From contig NZ_CP041636.1 of assembly GCF_007197755.1 (NCBI RefSeq), positions 1,710,001-1,774,000 of the forward strand: DNA of 64,000 bases, read 5' to 3'. This DNA comes from Ferrovibrio terrae. GTDB lineage: Bacteria > Pseudomonadota > Alphaproteobacteria > Ferrovibrionales > Ferrovibrionaceae. The position numbers and the translations under genes are program-made. This document shows, in pieces, positions 57,000 through 64,000 of this stretch (the stretch's first letter is position 1; the number at the start of each line of letters is the position of its first letter). Under the pieces are notes generated by a model that was given only the letters and a program-made list of their open reading frames with translations, was not told the DNA's origin and made no database searches.

Positions 57000-57758
57000 G
57001 TGGCAACCAGCCCGCTCGATCAATTCAAGGTCAAGTGCATCGCCTTTTGCGGCGAGGGCGGCCAGCTTCAGGCCTTCTCCTTCACCAACGCTTCCCTCTT
57101 CATGGTGCTGAGCGCCGCGGCCGCCGTGCTGCTGATGGTCTACGGCATGCGCCAGCGCAGCCTGGTGCCGGGCCGGCTGCAGTCGGTGGCGGAACTCTCC
57201 TACGAATTCGTCGCCAACATGGTGCGCGAAAACGTCGGCCCGAACGGCCGCGAATATTTCCCCTTCATCTTCTCGCTGTTCATCTTCGTGCTGATGGCGA
57301 ACATGCTCGGCATGATCCCGTACAGCTTCACGGTGACCAGCCACATCATCGTCACCTTCGCGCTGGCGATGACCGTGTTCCTCGGCATCACGCTGATCGC
57401 GATCGTGCGCAACGGCATCCACTTCTTCACCCACTTCATGCCGTCGGGCGTGCCGATGTGGCTGGCGCCGATCATCGTGCCGATCGAGATCATCTCCTAT
57501 CTCTCGCGCCCGATTTCGCTCAGCCTGCGTCTTTGCGCCAACATGCTGGCGGGTCACACCACGCTGAAGGTCTTCGCCGGCTTCGTCGTGTCGATGATCG
57601 GCATGGGCGGCGTGCTGTCGGCTTCGGGCTTGCTGCCGATGATCATGCTGATCGCGCTCACCGCGCTGGAATTCCTGATCGCCTTCCTGCAGGCCTACGT
57701 CTTCGCCATCCTCACCTGCCTCTATCTGGCTGAGGCCGTGAACATGGAACACCACTAA
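57000..57758 (+). CDS. atpB: ATP synthase Fo subunit a
   Basis: 252 aa from the GTG at 57000 with AAGGGGA upstream. Five or six membrane helices. The essential arginine is in [14 protein letters not shown], and the last helices carry [16 protein letters not shown] with the conserved Gln. It forms the proton channel with the c-ring. Confidence 0.95.
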   Translation: MATSPLDQFKVKCIAFCGEGGQLQAFSFTNASLFMVLSAAAAVLLMVYGMRQRSLVPGRLQSVAELSYEFVANMVRENVGPNGREYFPFIFSLFIFVLMANMLGMIPYSFTVTSHIIVTFALAMTVFLGITLIAIVRNGIHFFTHFMPSGVPMWLAPIIVPIEIISYLSRPISLSLRLCANMLAGHTTLKVFAGFVVSMIGMGGVLSASGLLPMIMLIALTALEFLIAFLQAYVFAILTCLYLAEAVNMEHH

Positions 57759-57813
57759 ACTTTATCACCAGTTCAACCAAACCAGTTCAAACCTAGAAAG
57801 AAGGATGAGTATT

Positions 57814-58038
57814 ATGGATCTTGCTTCAGCCAAGATGATCGGTGCCGGCATTGCTGCTATCGGCATGGGCGGCGCCGCGATCGGCGTGGGTCTGATCTTC
57901 GCGAACTTCCTCAACGGCGCGCTGCGCAATCCGGGCGCTGCCCCGAAGCTGTTCGGCAACCTGATGCTCGGCTTCGCGGTGACCGAAGCGCTCGGCATCT
58001 TCGCGCTGCTGATCGCGCTGCTGATCCTGTTCGTCTGA
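57814..58038 (+). CDS. atpE: ATP synthase Fo subunit c
   Basis: 74 aa from the second ATG (57814), 8 bases after AAGGA; the ATG at 57805 is too close to it. Two helices with the glycine-rich first helix ([17 protein letters not shown]), the polar loop RNP (38-40) and the proton-binding Glu58 in [11 protein letters not shown]. Proton type rather than sodium type, as no Na ligand pattern is seen. Confidence 0.95.
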   Translation: MDLASAKMIGAGIAAIGMGGAAIGVGLIFANFLNGALRNPGAAPKLFGNLMLGFAVTEALGIFALLIALLILFV

Positions 58039-58043
58039 GTTAA

Positions 58044-58538
58044 ATGCCTCAGCTCGATACAGCCACTTTTCTGCCGCAGCTCGTCTGGCTGCTGATCTCC
58101 TTCGTCGTCCTCTATGTGTTGATGGCGAAGGTAGCTCTGCCGCGCGTAGCTGAGGTGGTGGACGGGCGTCGCAAGCGCCTCGAACACGACCTCGAGGAAG
58201 CGGCACGGCTGAAGCGCGAGACTGAGAAGGCGATCGCCGACTACGAGCAGGCGCTGGCACAGGCCCGGGCGAAAGCCCAGGCCATTGCCGGTGAGACCCG
58301 GGCCCGCATCTCTGCTGAACAGGCGGCGGTGAAGGCCAAGCTCGAAGCCGAGATCACCGAGCGGACCAAGGCGGCGGAAGCCAGCATCCTCGCGGCCAAG
58401 CAGCAGGCGTTGAGCCAGCTGAAGGCGGTCGCGGCCGGTGCTGCCTCTGATGTCGTGGCCCGTATCAGCGGCACGGCGCCGAGCAACGATGCGGTTTCCA
58501 CCGCCGTTGACCAGGCGCTCGCCAAACGCGGCGCATAG
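58044..58538 (+). CDS. atpF': ATP synthase Fo subunit b' (first b-type)
   Basis: 164 aa. One N-terminal helix (FLPQLVWLLISFVVLYVLM) and a long helical stalk rich in Ala, Glu, Lys, typical of the b/b' peripheral stalk. The LPQLVWL start and divergence from the next gene indicate b', found in photosynthetic and related alphaproteobacteria. Confidence 0.88.
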   Translation: MPQLDTATFLPQLVWLLISFVVLYVLMAKVALPRVAEVVDGRRKRLEHDLEEAARLKRETEKAIADYEQALAQARAKAQAIAGETRARISAEQAAVKAKLEAEITERTKAAEASILAAKQQALSQLKAVAAGAASDVVARISGTAPSNDAVSTAVDQALAKRGA

Positions 58539-58549
58539 GGAACACAGAT

Positions 58550-59035
58550 ATGTTGCAGGACTCGACATTCTGGGTTCTCGTCGCCTTCGTCCTGTTCTTC
58601 GCCGGCATCTTCTATCTGAAGGTTCCGGGCAAGGTGCTGGGGCAGCTCGATGAGCGCGCCGCCCGCATCAAGAAGGACCTGGACGAGGCCGAGAAGCTGC
58701 ACCAGGACGCGCAGCATCTTTTCGCCGAGTATCAGCGCAAGCAGCGCAACGCTCTGAAGGAAGCCGAGGAGATCGTCGCTGCGGCCGAGGCCGAGGCGAA
58801 GGCCCTGTTCAAGGAGACCGAGGCCGATCTGAAGATCAGCCTGGAGCGTCGCCGCAAGCAGGCCGAGGACAAGATCGCCCAGGCCGAGAAGCAGGCCGTG
58901 CAGGAAGTGCGCGATACTGCCGTTGAAATCGCCGTTGCCGCCGCCGGTGCGGTTCTGAGCCAGTCGCTGCAGGGACCTGCCGCCGCCGCCCAGATCGACC
59001 GCGCCATCGGCGACGTCAAGGCCAAGCTGCACTAA
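58550..59035 (+). CDS. atpF: ATP synthase Fo subunit b
   Basis: 161 aa. Membrane helix FWVLVAFVLFFAGIFY followed by GKVLGQLDERAARIKKDLDEA and a coiled-coil stalk. It pairs with b' as the peripheral stalk. The F1 genes (atpHAGDC) are not here, so the operon is split, as in many alphaproteobacteria. A terminator follows. Confidence 0.93.
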   Translation: MLQDSTFWVLVAFVLFFAGIFYLKVPGKVLGQLDERAARIKKDLDEAEKLHQDAQHLFAEYQRKQRNALKEAEEIVAAAEAEAKALFKETEADLKISLERRRKQAEDKIAQAEKQAVQEVRDTAVEIAVAAAGAVLSQSLQGPAAAAQIDRAIGDVKAKLH

Positions 59036-59060
59036 GCTCTCGCTGAAGCACACGGATACG

Positions 59061-59090
59061 AAAAGGGCCGCAGCGATGCGGCCCTTTTTC
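59061..59090 (+). terminator. Intrinsic terminator of the atp operon
   Basis: AAAAGGGCCGCA (59061-59072), loop GCGA, TGCGGCCCTTTT (59077-59088), then TC. Twelve-base complementary arms. Confidence 0.92.
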
Positions 59091-59130
59091 TTTGTGCTAG
59101 GCTGCCCTCAGCAAATACGGGGGACCCGCC

Positions 59131-59397
59131 ATGCATATGCTGATGATGACGTCGCTGGGGCTGGCGCTGCTCGCCGCCTTCTGGTTCGTCGGCCGCATGC
59201 TGAATGTTCGCGCCGGCCGCGCGGTGATCAACGGTCCGCGCGTCTTCCTGCTCGTCTGGGCGGCGGTCAGTTTCTACAACGGCTATGTCGGCGTGACCAA
59301 GGCCGGCTACTCAGTGCAGGCCGAGCTGCTGGTGCATGTCGTGGTGTTCGGATTGCCGGCCGCGATCGCGGTCTGGCTGATGCTGCGGAAAGCTTAG
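59131..59397 (+). CDS. Small three-helix membrane protein, hypothetical
   Basis: 88 aa with a GGGGGA ribosome site. Three hydrophobic segments (about 5-24, 38-55, 65-85): SLGLALLAAFWFVGRML, VFLLVWAAVSFYN, and VVVFGLPAAIAVWLML. No family recognised. Its stop overlaps the stop of the convergent methyltransferase by 3 bp. Confidence 0.7.
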   Translation: MHMLMMTSLGLALLAAFWFVGRMLNVRAGRAVINGPRVFLLVWAAVSFYNGYVGVTKAGYSVQAELLVHVVVFGLPAAIAVWLMLRKA

Positions 59398-60299
59398 TCG
59401 ACCGTGCGGCAGAACACGCGGTAGAGCCGGATCACGTTGGCGTCCATGGCGCTGAGGCGGATCGCCCAGTGCTCGCCCTCGGTGATCGCCCATTCGCGCT
59501 CGTTCTCGTCGACCGCCTTGCCGAGCAGCTTCACTTCCTCGGCGTATCTGCCAAAGGACTCGATCACCGCGGCTTTGAGCTCGTGGGTGACGTCTTCCAT
59601 GTAGCAGATGATGAAGTTCAGGCTTTCCAGTTCGGCCTGCAGGCCCTCGGGCGTCAGCAGATGCGGCTTCACCGGCTCGCGGTCCCACCACACTTCATAG
59701 ACGCGGCTCTCGGTCGAACCGGTCAGCAGGAAATCGGTGAACATCAGCTGCCCGCCCGGCTTCATGGCGGCGCGCAGCTTGGCGAGCAGCAGGCGCTTGT
59801 CCTGCACGCTCATCAGCCCGTCCTTGGACAGGAAGACGTCGACGCTCTTGCGCTTGAAGCTGATATCGTCAAGCGCCGTCGATTTGATATTGGTGCGCTG
59901 TTTTACGCCCTGGCCTTTCGCCAGTTCGATCGAGACGGCGGCCAGGTCCGGATCGGGCTCATAGGCATCGATCCACAGATTCTCGCGCGCCATCATGCGC
60001 GACATGCCACCCATGCCGCTGCCCAGTTCGGTGATCGACATATTGGGATTGAGGCCGAGCGGCGCGGTCAGCGGCTTCATCAGCTCTTCGCCGCCGGGCG
60101 TGTTGAAGCCTTCGCCGAACAGCTTCTGCGCCACCTGCAGACGGCGCGGCGACCAGCTATCGATGCTGGGCACTTCCCTGGGCGCGTCCTCGGCCGGAAG
60201 ATCGGTCGTGGACGGCTGTGTCGAGTAGTCCTTGACCATGTGTTGCATCACATAGTCATCGCCATGCCACCAGGCGCGCAGCTTGTCGCGCCAGGTCAT
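59394..60299 (-). CDS. Class I SAM-dependent methyltransferase
   Basis: 301 aa from the ATG at 60299. The frame is open to 60476, but a terminator lies right there (60476-60500), so a start inside is more likely; TTG starts near 60362 are possible. Motif I: ITELGSGMGGMSRMMA; then DAYEPDPDLAAVS and a UbiE-like SVDVFLSKDGLMSVQDK and PGGQLMFTDFLL. Substrate unknown. Similar proteins are annotated as methyltransferases of unknown target. Confidence 0.75.
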   Translation of the reverse strand: MTWRDKLRAWWHGDDYVMQHMVKDYSTQPSTTDLPAEDAPREVPSIDSWSPRRLQVAQKLFGEGFNTPGGEELMKPLTAPLGLNPNMSITELGSGMGGMSRMMARENLWIDAYEPDPDLAAVSIELAKGQGVKQRTNIKSTALDDISFKRKSVDVFLSKDGLMSVQDKRLLLAKLRAAMKPGGQLMFTDFLLTGSTESRVYEVWWDREPVKPHLLTPEGLQAELESLNFIICYMEDVTHELKAAVIESFGRYAEEVKLLGKAVDENEREWAITEGEHWAIRLSAMDANVIRLYRVFCRTVD

Positions 60300-60475
60300 G
60301 TCGTCGGACTGCTCAGAATTCTCCTTCGCCACCAAAGCCGTATCCAAATCAGAATCAGCCAAATTTAGAATCAGACTGTCTGCTGTAGCGCCGGGATGGT
60401 TGATTTTTGGTTGCCAAGCCCGCAGCGCGACGATGTCCGTGTCAAAAACACTGGCGCAGGGGGTGCCCATAAGCA

Positions 60476-60500
60476 AGCGCCCGCTGTTTAGGCGGGCGCT
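60476..60500 (-). terminator. Hairpin after the DEAD-box gene
   Basis: AGCGCCCGC (60476-60484), 7-base loop, GCGGGCGCT (60492-60500). On the minus strand TTGCTT follows. The rest of the 305 bp gap (60300-60604) shows nothing else clear. Confidence 0.6.
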
Positions 60501-60604
60501 CTCATATACTTTAGATTTGGTTACCGTTCCTTCGGCCCAGTTCTTTTGGCTAAGAACGGCAGGCCGAAATCGTCAGGCTGCGGCGCTTTTAGCGACGCCA
60601 GTCT

Positions 60605-61354
60605 TCAGCGACGGCTGGCCATACGTTCGGGCAGCAGGTCGCGCACGCGACGACGGGCTTCGGTGTCGCGGATGCGGGCCGACTGGGCCGTGGTGATCAG
60701 GCGCGGCGCCGGCGGATTGGCCAGCACGGTGACCGGATCGGTCAGCAGGTTGTCGGCCAGTTGCTTGATCTCGGCCGGCAGGGTGGTGGCAAACACGATG
60801 GTCTGGCGCTCGGTCGGCGCGGCCTCGAAAATGGCGCGCAGTTCGTTGGTCACGCCCAGTTCGAGCATGCGGTCGGTCTCGTCCAGCACCATGATCTCGA
60901 GCTTGTTCAGCTCCAGCTGGCCGGCATTGATCAGTTCGACCACGCGACCGGGCGTGCCGATCAGGATGTCGATGCCGCGCGACAGGGCCTGCGCCTGCGC
61001 AGCCTTGCCCGGGCCTTCATAAACGGTGACCTGTGACAGCCGCACGAAGCGGCCGTAGGCGCGGAAGCTTTCCTGGATGTGCTGCACGCGCTCGCGCGAC
61101 GTGGTCAGGATCAGGGCACGCACCTTGCGCGGACCGGCCGGATGACGGTCGATCGACAGGTGCTGCAGGATCGGCAGGGTGAAAGCCACGGTTTTGCCGG
61201 CGCCGGCTTCGGCCTGGCCCAGCAGATCGCGGCCCTGGAGCAGGTGCGGAATGGCCTTGGCCTGAATCGGCGTTGGCGCAACGTGCTTCTCAGCCGTCAG
61301 GGCGCGCTGAATGGGTTCAACAAGATCGAGGGAAGAGAATTGGCTGTTGCTCAA
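60605..61354 (-). CDS. Half-length DEAD-box protein (RecA-1 domain only, altered motifs)
   Basis: 249 aa from a TTG at 61354 (no ATG near the family start). The first RecA domain is present: Q motif APTPIQAKAIP, motif I AEAGAGKT, LILTTSRER (motif Ia, normally PTREL), GTPGRVV, DEAD as LDETDRM, SAT as FATT. No second domain follows and the downstream DNA does not carry one in another frame. It may be a pseudogene-like remnant or a true minimal protein. Confidence 0.65.
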   Translation of the reverse strand: MSNSQFSSLDLVEPIQRALTAEKHVAPTPIQAKAIPHLLQGRDLLGQAEAGAGKTVAFTLPILQHLSIDRHPAGPRKVRALILTTSRERVQHIQESFRAYGRFVRLSQVTVYEGPGKAAQAQALSRGIDILIGTPGRVVELINAGQLELNKLEIMVLDETDRMLELGVTNELRAIFEAAPTERQTIVFATTLPAEIKQLADNLLTDPVTVLANPPAPRLITTAQSARIRDTEARRRVRDLLPERMASRR

Positions 61355-62080
61355 AATTGGCCTGCAAAGGTTAGTTACGCGGCAGGGATACCACTTGAGA
61401 CCGTAACACCTGGAACCGGGCTTGAGTGACAAATTTTCCCTGTCCGGCAGCGTACGAAGCGCGGCGGCGAACGAAGGTTTTTGTCATGGAGGCCAGGATC
61501 TAGAGGCTACGGCTACGTCCGGCGGGGTACCGCGAACCCGCGTGATACTAGCGGTCGTTCCCTGTTTTGCAAGCGCGAAACAACGTGGTGCGACAATCGG
61601 GTAAAATCCACCAAAAACGCCGTTTTTCCGAGCCTGCCTTACAAAAAGCAAATGGGGACAAGAGTCTGGCTTTTCAAGCATATGCCAAAGATTTCCACAG
61701 CCGTTCTGCGGCGCTCCCGCGCCAGGCGCATGGCAGCCTTGCCCGCGCGGCAGACGGGCGAAACAGCCCCGGCCGGTGACGACTCGGGGCCGCTGTGCCA
61801 GGGGACTCGGTCTGGGCGGGAAATTGGTTAACGGGGCGGTTTTCAGGCGACTTTCCCTTACGGAAGCCGGGTGCCCGGCCAGAGTCATTTCAGGAGCCAC
61901 GCCCGGGGCTGCGGCCGGGGCGTGGAAAACCGGTCCCGGCCCACCGTCTTTCTGGCCCCAATCCGCCTTGCATTCCCCGGGATTGGCCGCTAAAACCGCG
62001 CGCTCTACGTATCGGGCGTTCCGGCTAAAGGGCTGCCGAGTTCGTCTTGAAGATCACTCCATACCTCGGAGGTATATGAA
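61355..62080 (+). other. Long noncoding leader upstream of rpmI-rplT
   Basis: About 725 bp without a convincing gene. No infC is found here, although it usually precedes rpmI. Features seen: AAAAACG-C-CGTTTTT near 61613, GCCGGG/CCCGGC (61866-61879), a strong hairpin CCACGCCC/GGGCGTGG (61897-61925), and a short ATACC-GGTAT hairpin around the rpmI ribosome site (62061-62075). Frames in it are short and lack protein-like content. Confidence 0.5.
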
Positions 62081-62281
62081 ATGCCCAAGTTGAAGACCAA
62101 GAGCTCGGCCAAGAAGCGCTTCAAGCTCACGGCTACGGGTAAGGTGAAGCGGGCCCATGCGGGCAAGCGTCACGGCATGATCAAGCGCACGAACAAGCAG
62201 ATCCGGAATCATCGCGGCACCGCCGTGGTGTTCGAAGGCGATGCGCGCAAGATCATCAAGAACTACCTGCCCAACGCCTGA
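62081..62281 (+). CDS. rpmI: 50S ribosomal protein L35
   Basis: 66 aa. [32 protein letters not shown] and NYLPNA are textbook L35. GGAGG lies 10 bases before the ATG and is part of a small inverted repeat that could mask it. Forms an operon with rplT. Confidence 0.97.
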   Translation: MPKLKTKSSAKKRFKLTATGKVKRAHAGKRHGMIKRTNKQIRNHRGTAVVFEGDARKIIKNYLPNA

Positions 62282-62298
62282 GTTAAGGAGACACCCAC

Positions 62299-62667
62299 AT
62301 GGCACGTGTTAAGCGGGGCGTTACCGCCCATGCCCGCCACAAGAAGGTCCTGAAGCTCGCCAAGGGCTATCGTGGCCGCAATTCCACTGTATTCCGCGTC
62401 GCGATCGAGAAGGTCGAAAAGGGCCTTCAGTATGCGTTCCGCGACCGTCGCGCCAAGAAGCGCAACTTCCGTTCGCTCTGGATCCAGCGCATCAACGCTG
62501 CGGCCCGCGAACAGGGGCTGACCTACGGCCGATTTATCAACGGCCTTGAGCTCGCCGGCATCGAGATCGACCGCAAGGTCCTGGCCGATCTCGCCGTGCA
62601 TGAGCCCGAGGCTTTCAACGCCCTGGTGGCGCAGGCCAAAGCGGCCCTGCCTGCCGCGGCGGCCTGA
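62299..62667 (+). CDS. rplT: 50S ribosomal protein L20
   Basis: 122 aa. [19 protein letters not shown] and the segments [16 protein letters not shown] and [19 protein letters not shown] identify L20, a basic assembly protein that can also repress its own operon in some bacteria. The slightly extended Ala-rich end is common in alphaproteobacteria. Confidence 0.97.
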   Translation: MARVKRGVTAHARHKKVLKLAKGYRGRNSTVFRVAIEKVEKGLQYAFRDRRAKKRNFRSLWIQRINAAAREQGLTYGRFINGLELAGIEIDRKVLADLAVHEPEAFNALVAQAKAALPAAAA

Positions 62668-62710
62668 TCGGCCCGCACTCGCCAGTTCAATATTAGCGAC
62701 CGTTTGCGAA

Positions 62711-62742
62711 GGGGGCCGTCACCACGGCCCCCTTTGTTTTTG
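62711..62742 (+). terminator. Intrinsic terminator between rplT and pheS
   Basis: GGGGGCCGT (62711-62719), CACC, ACGGCCCCC (62724-62732), TTTGTTTTTG. It ends 26 bp before the pheS ATG, so it could be the L35/L20 terminator or an attenuator of pheST. Confidence 0.9.
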
Positions 62743-62767
62743 TCTGCACTGAAAAAGAAGAGTCCCA

Positions 62768-63853
62768 ATGACCGAGATCGCCAGGCTGGCTGCTGAAACC
62801 GAAAGCGCAGTCGCCACTGCCCAGACTCTGGATGCCCTGGAAGAGGCCCGCCTTGCCGTGCTCGGCAAGAAGGGCTGGCTCTCGGCGGCGATGAAGGAAC
62901 TCGGCGCGCTGTCACCTGAGGACCGCAAGACGCGCGCTACGCAGCTCAATGAAGTGAAGGATCGTGTCACGGCATCGCTCGAGGCGCGCAAGACCGTGCT
63001 GGCCGATGCCGCCATCGAGGCAAGGCTGAAGGCCGAAACGCTCGACATGACGCTGCCGCTGGCCGAGAGCGCCGAACAGGCCGGCCGCATCCATCCGGTC
63101 AGCCAGGTGATCGACGAGATCACCGAGATTTTCGCGGCGATGGGGTTCAGCATCGCCGAGGGTCCGGATATCGAGGACGACTTCCACAATTTCACCGCGC
63201 TGAACATCCCGCCCGAACATCCGGCGCGGCAGATGCAGGATACCTTCTATCTGCCCAAGCGCGGCGCAGATGGCGAGCAGATCGTGCTGCGCACGCATAC
63301 CTCGCCGGTGCAGGTGCGCACCATGCGCGGCGGTCCGCCGCCCTATCGCATCATCGTGCCGGGCCGCACATACCGCAGCGACTACGACATGACGCACACG
63401 CCGATGTTCCATCAGGTGGAGGGTCTGGTGATCGACCGCGCCATCCATATGGGTCACCTCAAGGGCGTGCTGACCGAATTCTGCAAGGCCTTCTTCGAGA
63501 CCGACAAGGTGAAGATGCGCTTCCGCCCGAGCTATTTCCCCTTCACCGAACCCTCGGCCGAAGTGGACATCAACTGCTCGCGCGACGGCGGCGTGCTGCG
63601 CGTGGGCGAGGGCAATGACTGGCTCGAAATCCTCGGCTCCGGCATGGTCAACCCCAAGGTGCTGGAGTATTGCGGCCTCGATCCGAATGAATGGCAGGGC
63701 TTTGCCTTCGGCATGGGCATCGACCGCATCGCCATGCTGAAATACGGCATCCCGGATCTGCGCAGCTTCTTCGATGCCGATCTGCGCTGGCTCAAGCATT
63801 ACGGTTTCGTGCCGCTCGACATTCCCACGCTGGGTCAGGGAGTCGCGCGATGA
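62768..63853 (+). CDS. pheS: Phenylalanyl-tRNA synthetase alpha subunit
   Basis: 361 aa. N-terminal coiled coil, then class II motifs: [20 protein letters not shown], motif 2 region [19 protein letters not shown], and motif 3 [21 protein letters not shown]. It forms an (alpha beta)2 enzyme with PheT. The stop overlaps pheT by 4 bp. Confidence 0.97.
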   Translation: MTEIARLAAETESAVATAQTLDALEEARLAVLGKKGWLSAAMKELGALSPEDRKTRATQLNEVKDRVTASLEARKTVLADAAIEARLKAETLDMTLPLAESAEQAGRIHPVSQVIDEITEIFAAMGFSIAEGPDIEDDFHNFTALNIPPEHPARQMQDTFYLPKRGADGEQIVLRTHTSPVQVRTMRGGPPPYRIIVPGRTYRSDYDMTHTPMFHQVEGLVIDRAIHMGHLKGVLTEFCKAFFETDKVKMRFRPSYFPFTEPSAEVDINCSRDGGVLRVGEGNDWLEILGSGMVNPKVLEYCGLDPNEWQGFAFGMGIDRIAMLKYGIPDLRSFFDADLRWLKHYGFVPLDIPTLGQGVAR

Positions 63854-64000
63854 AATTCACGCTCGCCTGGCTCAAGAGCCATCTCGACACCTCTGCGTCG
63901 CTGGATGAAATCGCCGCGAAGCTGACCGCCATCGGCCTGGAAGTGGAAGGCATCGAGGATCGCGCCGCGATCTTCGCGCCTTTCATCGTGGCCGAGGTGA
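63850..64000 (+). CDS. pheT: Phenylalanyl-tRNA synthetase beta subunit, N-terminal part (3' end outside window)
   Basis: About 50 residues are visible, starting at the ATGA overlap with phe[21 protein letters not shown] and ALEVEGIED-like text match the start of PheT. The rest lies beyond the window. Confidence 0.93.
   Translation, partial: MKFTLAWLKSHLDTSASLDEIAAKLTAIGLEVEGIEDRAAIFAPFIVAEV

Noticed and set aside
61481-61831. Several 60-140-codon frames in the rpmI leader
   Set aside because: They have no ribosome site, no domain, and are rich in rare or biased residues; treated as noncoding.
62668-62767. T-box or Phe leader peptide before pheS
   Set aside because: No T-box core sequence and no short Phe-rich reading frame could be seen.

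Overview
The window is about 64 kb of GC-rich DNA, densely coded, from an alphaproteobacterial chromosome. Evidence for this class: a CcrM-type GANTC adenine methyltransferase next to rnhB, a carD-fdxA-S4 block, a TIGR02300 protein beside aroA, ATP synthase genes with both b and b' subunits, and a family of small stand-alone PAS proteins typical of Rhodospirillales-like bacteria. A Ferrovibrio-like or other Rhodospirillales-type organism is my best guess; the species cannot be fixed from sequence alone. There is no phage, transposase, CRISPR array or conjugation gene, so this is core chromosome with some lineage-specific inserts.

Layout. 0-9 kb: end of rmuC, exoD, a cupin, an AraC regulator and several transporters. 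9-13 kb: the polyamine pair speD-speE behind a strongly structured leader, a FemAB/GNAT protein, a PAS protein, tRNA-Ala and TIGR02300. 13-18 kb: aroA, an EamA exporter, an ArsC-like reductase, a ferritin-like protein and two tandem PAS proteins. 18-26 kb (minus strand): a housekeeping run read as rsfS, rlmH, gpmI, envC, ctpA, a divergent polysaccharide deacetylase, rppH and a hydrolase. 26-31 kb: two tandem Na+/H+ antiporters, a cation-efflux gene, pdxH and a 17-kDa-type surface lipoprotein. 31-37 kb: two related membrane PAS sensors flank a fabF / marR / DUF3237 island. 37-46 kb: ccrM-rnhB, a crotonase and M48 protease, an RpoH-type sigma factor, a PAS protein, a degenerate phosphatase, carD, fdxA and an S4 protein. 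46-56 kb: ybdK, a membrane/aminopropyltransferase fusion, an SDR, coaBC-dut-Rrf2-cysK-moeB and two more PAS proteins. 56-59 kb: the Fo part of ATP synthase (atpI-B-E-F'-F). 59-64 kb: a methyltransferase, a half-size DEAD-box protein and rpmI-rplT-pheS-pheT.

Most genes are ordinary core metabolism. The most interesting signals are: the multi-hairpin speD leader ending in a terminator; three unrelated proteins (SpeE, RsfS, CarD) with histone-H1-like Lys/Ala tails; several proteins that keep a family fold but have lost catalytic residues (phosphatase next to carD, histidine kinase, half-length DEAD protein); six PAS_5 proteins in 64 kb; a 30-bp tandem repeat that lengthens the EnvC signal peptide and carries the gpmI stop codon; and paired TGTA-NN-TACA palindromes between marR and fabF. 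I did not find a clear new defence or mobile system. Coordinates of hairpins were read by eye; no folding, homology search or alignment was run.
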